A stretch of 64,000 nucleotides of DNA from Bacteroidota bacterium. Lineage in GTDB: Bacteria > Bacteroidota > Bacteroidia > B-17B0 > Aurantibacillaceae. The notes beneath the pieces are model-generated. The model did no database searches, had not been told where the DNA came from, and was given only the letters and a program-made list of their open reading frames with translations. Location of the stretch: NCBI GenBank assembly GCA_016708845.1, contig JADJFB010000019.1, positions 21,989 to 85,988 on the forward strand. Direction: 5' to 3'. The position numbers and the translations under genes are program-made. Positions 1 to 9,446 of the stretch are shown in pieces; position 1 is the first letter of the stretch, and the number at the start of each line of letters is the position of its first letter.

Positions 1-63
1 TTTAACATAGCACTTTTATTTTTTGGTTGCTTAACTTTTAAAGAAAATGCTTTATATAATAAC

Positions 64-92
64 AAAAAAGCACCAATGCTGGTGCTTTTTAA
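64..92 (-). terminator. Rho-independent terminator after the TerB-like gene
   Basis: A perfect stem (AAGCACCA / TGGTGCTT) with a 4-base loop is flanked by A and T runs on both sides. It lies just past the stop of the minus-strand TerB-like gene. The A run on the other side means it could also stop plus-strand transcription. Confidence 0.8.
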
Positions 93-99
93 TTTCATA

Positions 100-501
100 T
101 TACTTACTGTAATAAACTGGGTCTCCATGAATAGGAGCAATATCTTCTTTAAATTTTTCAATCAATAACATTTCATTTATAGTTACTGGCTTATAGGCAC
201 TAGCTACTTTCTCCATTACTTTAATAAAAGTTGCTTTTAATTCGGGACTCAAATAATGACTATTCATTTTTATTTCCTTGATAGCCGAGTTATATGCATC
301 TGATGTCGATGAAACCTGTTGCTTATCCATCACCTTAAAAATAATATCAGAAATATCAAAAGCATAATCCTTATTACGTAACTCAGTTTCCACTAATTTA
401 TGAAATTGGTCACGTTCTTCCTTTTGTATTTCACCATCGGCACGAGCTACTGCAATAGCTAGCTCTCCTATGGCATAATGTAAATTTTCTACTGGTGTCA
501 T
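100..501 (-). CDS. TerB-like (tellurite resistance B-type) domain protein
   Basis: A 133-residue, mostly helical protein without signal peptide or membrane segment. Residues 15-29 hold a small-residue helix followed by ARADGEIQKEE, the acidic motif seen at the start of the TerB-like fold, where acidic residues bind metal in studied members. The molecular role of most stand-alone TerB-like proteins is unknown and nothing nearby suggests tellurite resistance. It is monocistronic, with its own terminator and the tRNA-Glu unit upstream. The same kind of domain appears at the N-terminus of the ABC transporter at 30375-33470. The family assignment rests on motif and length only. Confidence 0.6.
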   Translation of the reverse strand: MTPVENLHYAIGELAIAVARADGEIQKEERDQFHKLVETELRNKDYAFDISDIIFKVMDKQQVSSTSDAYNSAIKEIKMNSHYLSPELKATFIKVMEKVASAYKPVTINEMLLIEKFKEDIAPIHGDPVYYSK

Positions 502-655
502 GCTATTTATTTTTATACTAAGATAGCATAATTTTAAGATTTTTCTATTTGAGTAACGTCAGGTCAAAACTTGATTTTCATCATAAGACGATAAAAAACA
601 CTTTCATCCATCCCTTATTTTAAAATTATGAAGGAAACGCTAAATATTTCTCTAT

Positions 656-689
656 AAAAAAACACCCAAGCTTTTGCTTGGGTGTTTTT
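656..689 (-). terminator. Rho-independent terminator after tRNA-Glu
   Basis: A perfect 12-bp stem (AACACCCAAGC / GCTTGGGTGTT) with a TTTT loop and A/T runs on both sides lies 11 bases beyond the tRNA 3' end on the minus strand. It ends the tRNA transcript before the TerB-like gene. Confidence 0.8.
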
Positions 690-699
690 GCTACTTTCG

Positions 700-771
700 T
701 AGCCCGTACGGGAATCGAACCCGTGTTTCATCCGTGAAAGGGACGTGTCCTAACCCCTAGACGAACGGGCC
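700..771 (-). tRNA. tRNA-Glu (anticodon TTC)
   Basis: Read on the minus strand, this forms a full cloverleaf. The acceptor stem is GGCCCGT / ACGGGCT with a G-U first pair. The anticodon loop is CTTTCAC, giving anticodon TTC, closed by a 5-bp stem. The T arm carries GGTTCGATTCC and the discriminator base is A. The 3' CCA is not encoded. A terminator follows directly. No second tRNA is adjacent. Confidence 0.93.
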
Positions 772-867
772 ATTTATTCATTTCCAATGCTAAAAGCGTA
801 GGCCATTGAATTAATGGAGTGCAAATTTAGGATTATTTTCTTTATTACAAAAAAATATTTCAAAAAA

Positions 868-1950
868 TCACGAAAATCTTTTTATCCTATATCTCTCAAC
901 TGCTTTTACAACCGTAGTTTGTAGTAAAAAAGCCATAATTAAGGAGCATAAAACCACTGTATATCCGTAAAAACTAATGTATTGAGTATTTGAAAAAAAG
1001 TAAGCTCTTAGTACACTTATAACTATATGGTGACTGATATACAATGAAAAAGATAATTCGCCTATATAGCGGTCGATAGGGCTATTTTTAAAGGAAATAA
1101 ACAAATAAGGTAGTGAACATAACACTAATATGTAAAACAAACTATTACGGAGATTTTCCTCTATTTTAATCTCATCAATTACAAATACACCTAACACACA
1201 TAAAAACAATAAAACATAGCCAATAATGGGCGAAATGTTTCTGTTATGAATGTTTTTATAAAATAGATAGGCCAAGCTACCCGCTATAAAAAAGGCTAAT
1301 TCAAAAGGAAAGAACCGATACGTCCATGGATCAAAACATAAATAATAATAATGGTCGAAAAACACTTTGGCGCTTATTCCTACAATGACCAATGCGATTT
1401 GCCATTTGTATTTTTTTGTAACTAAAAAAGGCGCTATCAAATAGAACATAAATTCTACACTAATAGACCATGCTTGCGGCACTAATAAATACTGATAACC
1501 TGTGTGTTTATAAGACAATACATTATACGTTAAAACAGGTTGGCAAAATTCATCTAACCTTAAAAAATAAAGGACATCTTGTCCCAAAACAAAAATATTT
1601 TCAAAAATAAAATAAAAAATAGTAAATCCAGATAAACAGTTGTAATTACTTATATATCTAAATAGATAAAAGGGTTTATCAAAAGCAAAATACCCAATAA
1701 CTGAAAGTAAAAGCGCAGCCAATAAAACCACCCAATAAACTGGAAAAATACGATAAAACCGACTTAAAATAAACTTCTTGTAGCTCCCTACTCCAACATA
1801 CTTTTCATTTAAAATAAGAGCCATGTAAAACCCAGAAATCATGTAAAAGGATTCTACAGCTACTTGCCCGCCACACATCCGAAGTCCGAAAATTTTATAC
1901 GAATGGTAAACTACCACGGCTAAAGCTAATATCGTTCTTAAAATTCCCAT
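868..1950 (-). CDS. Acyltransferase 3 (OafA/YrhL-like) membrane protein
   Basis: A 360-residue polytopic inner-membrane protein with about ten hydrophobic segments. It begins with the family hallmark: R5 and H16 in the first membrane helix (LRTILALAVVVYHS), then FYMISGFYMAL at about 36-46. Members move acetyl or succinyl groups from the cytoplasm onto surface sugars such as O-antigen, exopolysaccharide or peptidoglycan. The substrate here cannot be told. It is somewhat short for the family, lacks a periplasmic SGNH domain, and stands alone rather than in a glycan cluster. The reading frame is intact. Confidence 0.85.
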   Translation of the reverse strand: MGILRTILALAVVVYHSYKIFGLRMCGGQVAVESFYMISGFYMALILNEKYVGVGSYKKFILSRFYRIFPVYWVVLLAALLLSVIGYFAFDKPFYLFRYISNYNCLSGFTIFYFIFENIFVLGQDVLYFLRLDEFCQPVLTYNVLSYKHTGYQYLLVPQAWSISVEFMFYLIAPFLVTKKYKWQIALVIVGISAKVFFDHYYYLCFDPWTYRFFPFELAFFIAGSLAYLFYKNIHNRNISPIIGYVLLFLCVLGVFVIDEIKIEENLRNSLFYILVLCSLPYLFISFKNSPIDRYIGELSFSLYISHHIVISVLRAYFFSNTQYISFYGYTVVLCSLIMAFLLQTTVVKAVERYRIKRFS

Positions 1951-2053
1951 TTTACTTATTTTCGCTTATTCTATATAATAAGCGTTTCGGTTACACTAAA
2001 AAAAAATTAATCATACCTATTCTACTTTTTATAGATTTTTCAAACATACAAAT

Positions 2054-2090
2054 AAAAAAGACCGACAACTATTGTTATCGGTCTTTAATT
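2054..2090 (-). terminator. Rho-independent terminator after the coiled-coil gene
   Basis: The stem AAAGACCGA / TCGGTCTTT extends through AAC/GTT after one mismatch, with A and T runs on both sides. It sits 17 bases past the stop codon of the minus-strand gene at 2107-2775 and could also act on the other strand. Confidence 0.75.
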
Positions 2091-2106
2091 AAAACATAAA
2101 CGATTA

Positions 2107-2775
2107 CTAGTCGACTTTATCCATTACTTTTTTAGCATCCTCTACTACTTTTTTCTGTGCTTCAATCTCTGATTTTTTCTTCACCTGATCAGCTTCATTT
2201 TTAGAAATATTATCTTCTGCCTTTTTAATTTTGCCTTTATAATCTTCTATATCCGATTTGTAACCTTTATTATCTTTTTCTAAATCTTTTTGGTTATCTT
2301 CTAATTTACCTAATACTTTTTCTAGGTCTTTTACCTTATCCCCCATAGATTCTTTAGTTGTTTTAACCGCAAAATCCTTAACCATTTTTTTTGCGAAACT
2401 ATGCTTATCCCCATCCGAACCAGTTAAATAAGCTCCACCTAAATCAAACGCCACGTGAATAGTTACTGTTTTAGCTGTTTTATCTTCTTCAAATGCTGCG
2501 TAAATATCCACTGGATTATTTCCCCAATCTTTAATCACAATATTATCTCCAAAAATTTCGCCATTATCACTTTTAACTTTTTCGTTTTTAAAGTCTTTTA
2601 AAAGACTTTTCCATTTACTTTCAACATCATCCTTTGATGTTTCATATATAGTAGCAGAATAAGCATTATGACTACCGTTTGAGAATTTCTCAGAACCATC
2701 TTTTACAGATATTTTTTGAGCTTCTGCTGTTGTTAAAGCAACTAATGCGGCTATGGTTAATACAATTTTTTTCAT
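2107..2775 (-). CDS. Secreted protein with C-terminal coiled coil, function unknown
   Basis: A 222-residue protein starting with a clear signal peptide (MKKIVLTIAALVALTTAEAQ, cleavage after AEA), so exported to the periplasm or outer membrane. Residues about 25-125 look like a small mixed alpha/beta domain. Residues about 145-222 are strongly charged and rich in Lys, Glu and Asp with heptad spacing, predicting a long coiled coil. There is no lipobox and no T9SS tail. It has its own terminator, so is probably transcribed alone. I do not recognise a named family. Confidence 0.7.
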   Translation of the reverse strand: MKKIVLTIAALVALTTAEAQKISVKDGSEKFSNGSHNAYSATIYETSKDDVESKWKSLLKDFKNEKVKSDNGEIFGDNIVIKDWGNNPVDIYAAFEEDKTAKTVTIHVAFDLGGAYLTGSDGDKHSFAKKMVKDFAVKTTKESMGDKVKDLEKVLGKLEDNQKDLEKDNKGYKSDIEDYKGKIKKAEDNISKNEADQVKKKSEIEAQKKVVEDAKKVMDKVD

Positions 2776-2869
2776 GGTTATTTATTTTTTAAAATTATTA
2801 TTCCTAATCTATTACCCGAATTTACTAAATCTAAATTTAATTTCTATTTGTAAATCGTTTATTTTACCT

Positions 2870-3439
2870 TTAGTCTACATCTGTTACTCCACCTGAAATA
2901 ATAAATTTCATAGCTTCTCCACCTTCTATTGGCAAAGGAGTAATTTGATCTTTAGACACAATAACCATTCTTCCTGAAAAAGAATAGGAATATGGCAAAT
3001 ACACAGCGTATTTATCCTTAATTCCCCATTCACTCAAATCATCTTGTGTAATAAAACCTATCTCTTGAATATTTGCTTGTGGATTTGTTAAAACGAGAAC
3101 TGGCTTAGTGAAACGCTTTTTATTTCCCATAAAGGCATTCATAAAATCCTTTATTGGAGAATAAATATGACGAATAAAAGGTGCGTGCTCTAACTTTTCT
3201 TCAAAAAAAGCAAATAACTTTTTAAATATATAGGATGATGCTAATAAGCCAATGATAGTAATAAATAGCAATAATGCTACAAATGAAATAATGGTATCTA
3301 AAAAAGGACTTCCTGTTAAACCAACAAAAGAAAAAACGCCTTCAAAAAAACTAAAAAGCTGAACAAAGACGATAACAGTTAATCCTAATGGAATACACAA
3401 TAGCAAACCTTGTAAAAAATATTTTAAAATTTTATTCAT
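2870..3439 (-). CDS. DUF502 family membrane protein
   Basis: A 189-residue protein with two strong membrane segments near the N-terminus (about 7-30 and 42-70) and a soluble C-terminal domain. The opening LKYFLQGLLLCIPLGLTV, the segment HAPFIRHIYSPIKD and the PYSYSFSGRM region match DUF502. The function of this widespread family is not established. It starts 1 base after the hemF stop in the same direction, so it is very probably the last gene of the guaA-LysM-hemF transcript. The frame is intact. Confidence 0.8.
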   Translation of the reverse strand: MNKILKYFLQGLLLCIPLGLTVIVFVQLFSFFEGVFSFVGLTGSPFLDTIISFVALLLFITIIGLLASSYIFKKLFAFFEEKLEHAPFIRHIYSPIKDFMNAFMGNKKRFTKPVLVLTNPQANIQEIGFITQDDLSEWGIKDKYAVYLPYSYSFSGRMVIVSKDQITPLPIEGGEAMKFIISGGVTDVD

Positions 3440-3440
3440 G

Positions 3441-4358
3441 TTATATCCAGTTAACTCCTTTTTTTAATTTACTTAATGTTATTGCTTCAGGAGAATTTTC
3501 TTTAGTTTTAAAATCATAAATCCAACTAGCATTAGTTGGTAAACTCATTAAAACAGATTCGATTCTTCCGTTAGTTTCTAAACCAAACTTAGTTCCTTTA
3601 TCATACACTAAATTAAACTCCACATATCGTCCGCGACGCAATAATTGCCATTGCTTTTGATCTTGAGTAAATAATTTACTCTTATTTTTGTTCATTAAAG
3701 CTACATACGTTGGAGCAAAAGCTTCGCCAACATCTTGCCAAAACGCAAAATTTTGTTCGAAATTCAAATGCTCATTTTCATTTAATCTGTCGAAAAATAT
3801 TCCGCCAATACCACGCGTTTCTTTGCGATGATTGATGAAAAAATAATCGTCAGCCCACGTTTTAAATTTTGGGTAATACGATGAATGGTGTTTATCGCAT
3901 ACGTTTTTTAATTGAGTATGAAAAAATGTAGCATCTTCATCAACAATATAATGCGGTGTTAAATTAATTCCACCACCTAGCCATTTGGTTCCATTACTCA
4001 TCTCAAAATAACGAATATTCATGTGAATAATAGGAACTAAAGGACTTTGAGGATGAATAACAATTGATACACCAGTTGCAAAAAATGTAGTGTCTTGATG
4101 CGATTTACCAGACACACTATGCTCTTTTTCTTTAAACAAAAAATCAGGAGTTTTACCACTTACCGCCGAAAACATCACGCCACCTTTTTCAATCACGTTA
4201 CCATTTTCAATCACTCTTGATCGTCCGCCACCGCCTTCTTCTCGCGTCCAATTTTCTTCCTTAAATTTAGCCAAACCATCTTCAGATTCAAGAGCTTTAC
4301 AAATATTATCCTGAAGATTTTTTAACCATTCAGTAATATTTTCTTTATTTATTTCCAT
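3441..4358 (-). CDS. hemF: Oxygen-dependent coproporphyrinogen III oxidase
   Basis: This enzyme converts coproporphyrinogen III to protoporphyrinogen IX by two O2-dependent decarboxylations, a late step of haem synthesis. At 305 residues it is full length. Family motifs are in order: GGGGRSRV near residue 42, NIRYFEM, GGGINLTPHYI in the active-site sheet, ETRGIGGIFFD, and the signature RGRYVEFNLVYDKGT with FGLETNGR near the C-terminus. It is cytoplasmic. The start overlaps the end of the LysM gene by 10 bases and the stop is 1 base from DUF502, indicating an operon. Use of the aerobic enzyme implies growth with oxygen. Confidence 0.95.
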   Translation of the reverse strand: MEINKENITEWLKNLQDNICKALESEDGLAKFKEENWTREEGGGGRSRVIENGNVIEKGGVMFSAVSGKTPDFLFKEKEHSVSGKSHQDTTFFATGVSIVIHPQSPLVPIIHMNIRYFEMSNGTKWLGGGINLTPHYIVDEDATFFHTQLKNVCDKHHSSYYPKFKTWADDYFFINHRKETRGIGGIFFDRLNENEHLNFEQNFAFWQDVGEAFAPTYVALMNKNKSKLFTQDQKQWQLLRRGRYVEFNLVYDKGTKFGLETNGRIESVLMSLPTNASWIYDFKTKENSPEAITLSKLKKGVNWI

Positions 4359-6198
4359 CCTATTTTTTGTAACTGATAATTGGAATATTTATAGATACTT
4401 GTTGCTTTGTTTTCAAAACCAGTTTCATTATCAGGTCTAAAAAATTTATAATCAGTAAAAATTCCGCTCCAATTATTTTTATCTAAATTAAAAAAGAAAT
4501 CAGGTCCTATTTTTTTTAGATGAGATAAATAGTACATAGCCACATCATGTCCTTCAAAATAAGATTCAGATGGATCGGCAATATAAAATTCTTGATAATG
4601 TTTTGCTAATTGGCGTGTTGTAGAATCTTTTAAATCAATATGATTAGTTTCAGCAAAATGAAAATTTAGCACATTTAAATAATCTTGATCTAAATTATCA
4701 ATATTAGCAACACTACTAAAACCCATTAAGAGAATGTCTTTTTTATCCGAATAAACCGATAATTGAGTAATAAAATCTTGTAAATACACTAAGTTATTGG
4801 TGAATAAAACTACCACGTTTTTTTTACCAGCAACATAAGCACCTTTTACTCCTGCCAATCCTTTTACTTCAACGATACTATCTTTTAAAGAACGTTTATG
4901 ATTGACTAACCCTTCATTATATTGATTTTTAAAAGATTTATTGTAAGCTTGGTCTTTTGTGGTAGCATTCACTAAAATCATTCGAGTATCAGATAAAGAA
5001 TCTAAACTATAATCCGCTAAATTTTCAATTAAGGTATAAACAGATGGTGTTATTTTACTGACCATCGGATTATCAAATAAAATTTTGTTGTGTTGTATAA
5101 CAGGAGAAATAATTGGTATATGATTTTCTTTAGCATATTTGGATACTATTTTAAATACACTTGAATATAATGGCCCGAAAATTACATCTTGTGATTTAAA
5201 ATCAACCGTTCTGCAAATGGCCTCTATTTTGCCGAGTCTCTATCATCTGTGTCATATAAGTGAATATTAACATCAAAGTCTTTTGAAACTAATGAATCTA
5301 CTGCTTTTTTAAAACCTATATAAAAATCTAGAGCTAGAGATTGTGTTTGCGGAAAAGAAGCCTTCGCTCTTACTAAATCATCAATAATTATACTCTCGCT
5401 TTCATTTAATTTGAATGGTAAAAATAAACCAATATTGTATGAAGTCTTTTTAGCATTATGAAAAGTTGCAGTATCTTTTTCTACAGGCGTAGCTAAAGTA
5501 TTTGAAGTTGAACTTAAAACAACGGATGTAGTTAATGCTTTTGGTGATGAAACTTTTAATACTTGTCCTTGTTTGATAGCATCTTTAGCTTCTGGATTCC
5601 ACTTCAATAAATCATCTTGCGATATATTTAACTTTTTAGAAATCCCGTATAATGTTTCACTTTGTTGCACAGTATACAAATCAGAAGTTGTAGCAACTGC
5701 ACTCGTATTCGTTTGAGGTTTTGTGGTTGCTGTTGTATTTTTCTTTTTCTCTCCAACAATAACATATTCCCCTTCTTTCAATCCTCCGCTAATAGTAGGA
5801 TTAAAAGTGGCTAGTTTTTTCTCGTCAATATTGTATTTTTTAGTGATACCATAAATCGTTTCTCCCTTAGTGATTTTTTGATAAACATATTTATTAGTAT
5901 CAATGGCATTAGACGATTGTTTTGTCAATAAACTCTCAAACGGAATTTTTAATTCTTGTCCTGGTTTTAATCCATCAATTGCTTCATCGTTTTCAGCTAA
6001 AATAGAATTAACATCCATATTGTAGGTTTTAGCAATAGCGTATAAGCTTTGCCCTTTTTCTACTTTATGTATATAATATTTTTTACCACTAATAGTTTCT
6101 ATGTCGGTTGATTTAGTCTGAGAAAAGACAACAGTAGGCAGCAGACAGTAGGCAGTAATCAGTATTAAAACTAAATATGATTTCTTGATTTTTGTCAT
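4349..6198 (-). CDS. LysM repeat protein with periplasmic-binding (PBP1-like) domain, frameshifted as written
   Basis: A secreted protein with a signal peptide (ending VVFSQ), three LysM peptidoglycan-binding modules (about residues 40-87, 103-150 and 172-217), then a receptor-type domain resembling amino-acid ABC-transporter binding proteins. As written the frame breaks at TTTT 5227-5230. Adding one A on the coding strand restores DSAKIEAICRTV and joins the two halves into one protein of about 615 residues. I read this as a homopolymer error. Such LysM/receptor fusions are common in Bacteroidota and probably act at the cell wall; a precise function is not known. It lies between guaA and hemF in one minus-strand unit. 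Confidence 0.75.
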
Positions 6199-6271
6199 TT
6201 ACAATTCTTAAATACTTACTGATTCTACTTTTTAATACTGCTTTCTAACCTCTAAAAAACTGTCAACTAAT

Positions 6272-7800
6272 TTATTCCCACTCAATAGTAGCTGGAGGTT
6301 TAGAACTAATGTCATACACTACTCTATTTACTCCTTTTACTTTATTGATGATATCGTTTGAAACTTTTGCTAAAAACTCATAAGGTAAATGACACCAATC
6401 TGCCGTCATACCATCTGTTGAAGATACAGCACGTAATGCAACTACTTTTTCATAGGTACGTTCATCGCCCATAACACCAACACTTTGTATTGGTAATAAA
6501 ATAGCACCTGCTTGCCAAACACTGTCATACAATCCTGCAGATTTTAAACCATCAATAAAAATAGCATCTACGTTTTGTAATAAATCTACTTTCTCTGGTG
6601 TAATATCTCCAAGTATTCGAATTGCTAAACCTGGTCCTGGGAAAGGATGACGACCTATCAAAGCTGGATCAATTCCTAACGCTCTCCCTACTCTGCGTAC
6701 TTCATCTTTAAATAAACTGCGTAATGGTTCAACAACTGATAATTTCATATAATCAGGTAAACCACCTACGTTGTGGTGTGATTTAATAGTTGCTGATGGT
6801 CCGTTAACTGATAAACTTTCAATCACGTCAGGATAAATAGTTCCTTGCCCTAACCATTTAGCATCTGTAATTGTTTTTGATTCATCATCAAACACATCTA
6901 CAAAAGCTTTTCCAATTGCTTTACGTTTAGCTTCTGGATCAGATAAACCTTTTAAAGCATCATAAAAACGTTGTTTGGAGTTTACACCTTTCACGTTTAA
7001 TCCCATGCCTTTGTAGGATTCTAATACATTTTCAAATTCGTTTTTACGCAATAATCCGTTGTCAACAAAATGCAATGTAAATTTGCCCCAATAGCTTTAT
7101 GTAACAATACTGCAGCTACTGAACTATCAACTCCACCAGATAAACCTAAAACAACTTTATCGTTACCTAATTTTTCTTTTAATTCTTTAACGGTAACATC
7201 AATAAACGAATCAGATGTCCAGTTACCCTTACAACCGCAAATACCTTTTACAAAGTTTTGTAATAAAGTAGCACCTTCTGTTGAATGATATACTTCTGGG
7301 TGAAACTGAATTCCCCAAGTTTGCTCATTATTAATTGCAAAGCCTGCTACTTTTACATCGTGAGTGCTAGCAATGATATTATAATTTGCAGGGACTTTTA
7401 AAATTGTATCTGCATGACTCATCCATACTTGCGACTCATTACTGATTTCTTTAAATAATGGATTATTGTCTTCTACAAAACTTAAGTTTGCTCTTCCGTA
7501 TTCGCGAGAGTTAGATTTACCAACTTCGCCACCATAAAAGTGCGCTAATAACTGAGCTCCATAACAAATGCCTAATAAAGGTAATTTGCCTTTGATGTTA
7601 TCTAGATTAGGATTTAATGGATTTTCTTGTCGCACGCTGTGCGGACTACCAGATAAAATAACACCTTTAATATCAGGTGTTAGTTCTGGAATTTTATTAA
7701 AAGGATGGATTTCGCAATACACGTTCATTTCTCGTAAACGACGAGCAATTAATTGTGTGAATTGTGAACCAAAATCGAGGATTAAAATTTGTTCTTGCAT
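6272..7800 (-). CDS. guaA: GMP synthase (glutamine-hydrolysing), frameshifted as written
   Basis: Makes GMP from XMP, ATP and glutamine. The N-terminal glutamine amidotransferase domain has the nucleophile in LGICYGAQ and the His/Glu of QFHPEV. The ATP-pyrophosphatase domain has the P-loop LSGGVDSS, and the C-terminal dimerisation part ends in KPPATIEWE. The frame breaks at AAAA 7067-7070: one extra T on the coding strand gives HCIFVDNGLL and a normal protein of about 509 residues. Since this purine gene is normally needed, a sequence error is more likely than a real lesion. I place the start at ATG 7800 because the upstream TTG (7812) lies inside the promoter box. Confidence 0.9.
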
Positions 7801-7809
7801 AGTAGCTAA

Positions 7810-7817
7810 CAAAGATA
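7810..7817 (-). promoter_or_regulatory. Promoter -7 box of guaA (TATCTTTG)
   Basis: The minus strand reads TATCTTTG, matching the Bacteroidota sigma factor -7 consensus TAnnTTTG. It lies 9 bases before ATG 7800, so the transcript would have almost no leader. No good -33 TTTG is seen at the expected distance, so this is a moderate call. Confidence 0.45.
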
Positions 7818-7878
7818 GCTAAATCTTTTGTTTTAGAGGAACAGCAAAGGGAAAAATAGTGTGAAAAAGAGTGAAAAA

Positions 7879-7986
7879 TTAATCTTTGTTTCTCATGAAT
7901 TTTACCAAAGTATAAATACCTAAACTAAAAATTCCAGCAATTAATAAAAGGATAAAATAATCACTTAATTCTAAGGCAGACTTCAT
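7879..7986 (-). CDS. Small single-pass membrane protein (35 aa), function unknown
   Basis: ATG 7986 to TAA 7879 encodes 35 residues: a short acidic N-terminus (KSALELSDY), one hydrophobic helix (FILLLIAGIFSLGIYTLV) and a basic tail (KFMRNKD). This is the layout of a small inner-membrane protein. It begins 5 bases after the corrected stop of the response regulator, so the two are probably co-transcribed. There is no signal cleavage site. Some small cytochrome-oxidase subunits look similar, but nothing else supports that. Real expression is inferred from ORF structure and spacing only. Confidence 0.5.
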   Translation of the reverse strand: MKSALELSDYFILLLIAGIFSLGIYTLVKFMRNKD

Positions 7987-7991
7987 AAATA

Positions 7992-8649
7992 TTAAGCAAC
8001 TAATAATTTATTCTTCACTGCAAACATCACAATTCCTGCTGTATTAGGAATATCCAATTTAGCCATGATATTTTTTCGATGTGTATTTACCGTATGGAGT
8101 ACTTAATTCTAATTTATCAGCAATTAATTTATTAGATAACCCTTCAGAAATCAAACGAATCACATCTAATTCTCTGTCAGTAATACCTAAACCTTGGCAT
8201 GAAACTTTCTCTAACTCTGGTCTCATTATTTCTAAATCTTCCGAATTAGCCAAGAAATAAGCTACTTTACCACATAAAAAACGTTCTCCGTTAAAAGTTG
8301 CATGTAAAGCTTCAATAATTTCTTCTTTATCACACTCTTTTAATAAATAACTTCTTACCCCACTATCTAAAGCTGACTGCATTTCAGCTCTACTCATATA
8401 ATCCGTAATTGCTAATACCTGAAGTCGTTTAAACGTCTTAGTTAATACAGAAATCTGTTTAGAACTAAAATTCAAAGATTGAAAATCCAATACTAAAATT
8501 TTTGGTTTGTTTTTTTTAATAGAAGAAACCAAATTATCGAAATTTTCATCTTCTGTATAATCTACCTCAAAATTCGCAGAAGTGCTTAATAATGTATAAA
8601 GCCCTAGTCTGCTTAAGTAGTTGTTATCTGCTATAAGAACTGATATCAT
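7992..8649 (-). CDS. LuxR/NarL-type response regulator, frameshifted near the end
   Basis: An N-terminal receiver-like domain (MISVLIADNNYLSRLGLY, VLDFQSL around the phospho-acceptor) is followed by a LuxR-type helix-turn-helix (ITDRELDVIRLISEGLSNKLIADKL). An extra base at GG 8096-8097 breaks the frame. Removing it gives STHTVNTHRKNIMAKL and a stop at 7992, a normal family C-terminus of about 218 residues in total. The acidic pair near the start is partly replaced (ADNN), so phosphorylation may be atypical. No sensor kinase is adjacent. Start ATG 8649 is chosen because the upstream TTG lies in the promoter. The small membrane ORF follows 5 bases downstream. Confidence 0.8.
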
Positions 8650-8682
8650 TGGTTTAAACACCTTATTTAGATTAATTTTAAA

Positions 8683-8712
8683 CAAAGATACGTTTCATAT
8701 CTGAATAACAAA
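8683..8712 (-). promoter_or_regulatory. Promoter of the response regulator gene
   Basis: The minus strand reads TTTG (8712-8709), an 18-base spacer, then TATCTTTG (8690-8683). This closely fits the Bacteroidota pattern TTTG-N19-TAnnTTTG. It lies about 34 bases before ATG 8649 and rules out the earlier TTG at 8685 as a translation start. Confidence 0.6.
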
Positions 8713-8753
8713 ATTTATCTTGAATTATTTATTAAAAGATGAATTGTTCATTT

Positions 8754-9326
8754 CTAATTCCATTTTTTAAATCCAACTCTAAATCCAGCACTTAAAGTTA
8801 AATTAGGCATCGAGTGGTTCATCATAAATAAATGCGTGTAGGCAACATGAACAACGGGATATATTCCTAAGTATTTGTTTTTAATAAAGGAGTTGAAATT
8901 ATAACCTAATTCAGCATTTAATCCTGTGCTATGCATAATATGAGCATTTGTTCCCATGATAGATGAAGTTGGATGAGTCATAAATTCATCGCCCATAACT
9001 TGATGCCCGTGAGCACCACCAATCCCAACAAACAAACCCTTTATTAAACTTACTCTATAAGTAAATGTAATCAAAGTGCCTTGTTGATCGGGGTTTGCAA
9101 TGTAAAGTTCTTTTACTCTAATGTCGATAGAACTAGGTCTATCAAATGCCATAAAAAAAGTGCCAATACTTGCATAAACGCCTCCCATGGGAGAGTTGTG
9201 ATGCTGCATTCCTCCTACTATACCAATATCGATATAATTTTTGTGATGATTATTTAATTGCGAGAAACCTTTGTGTGTGAAACAAACAACTAAGCTTAGC
9301 AAAGCTAATCGATTTACGTTTTTCAT
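8754..9326 (-). CDS. Probable outer-membrane beta-barrel protein, function unknown
   Basis: A 190-residue protein with a signal peptide ending HKGFSQ. The remainder alternates polar and hydrophobic residues in short stretches with many aromatics and glycines, and ends in LSAGFRVGFKKWN, as expected for a small beta-barrel. It is rich in His and Met (for example HHNSPMGG and MMNHSMPN), which might point to metal exposure, but this is inference. There is no T9SS tail. It is divergent from nothing and separated from rnz by the repeat-bearing spacer 9327-9607. I do not recognise a named family. Confidence 0.6.
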   Translation of the reverse strand: MKNVNRLALLSLVVCFTHKGFSQLNNHHKNYIDIGIVGGMQHHNSPMGGVYASIGTFFMAFDRPSSIDIRVKELYIANPDQQGTLITFTYRVSLIKGLFVGIGGAHGHQVMGDEFMTHPTSSIMGTNAHIMHSTGLNAELGYNFNSFIKNKYLGIYPVVHVAYTHLFMMNHSMPNLTLSAGFRVGFKKWN

Positions 9327-9395
9327 AATGGTTAGATTTTGGGGTTAACGTAAAGATTGGTTTCATAGGCTATTATTTTTGTTTTAATTATGTGG

Positions 9396-9443
9396 CTTCG
9401 ACTCCGCTCAGCCACCGAGTCTGGGCACTGAGCGAAGTCGAAG
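9396..9443. repeat. REP-like palindromic repeat (CTTCGACTCCGCTCAG type)
   Basis: Left arm CTTCGACTCCGCTCAG (9396-9411) and right arm CTGAGCGAAGTCGAAG (9428-9443) pair over 16 positions with one mismatch that can form a G-U pair. It lies in the 281-base spacer 9327-9607, which holds no gene that I can see. Related arms occur at 49197-49255 and inside the helicase gene at 28261-28323. Confidence 0.75.
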
Positions 9444-9446
9444 TGT

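Noticed and set aside
7021..7075. Programmed frameshifting in guaA or coaBC
   Set aside because: The shifts fall in short homopolymers without slippery heptamers or downstream structures, and similar indels occur in many unrelated genes, so sequence error is simpler.
7070..7288. Plus-strand open frames overlapping guaA, purA, pyrB and porX
   Set aside because: They are antisense shadows of well-conserved genes, with no family similarity and no start signals.
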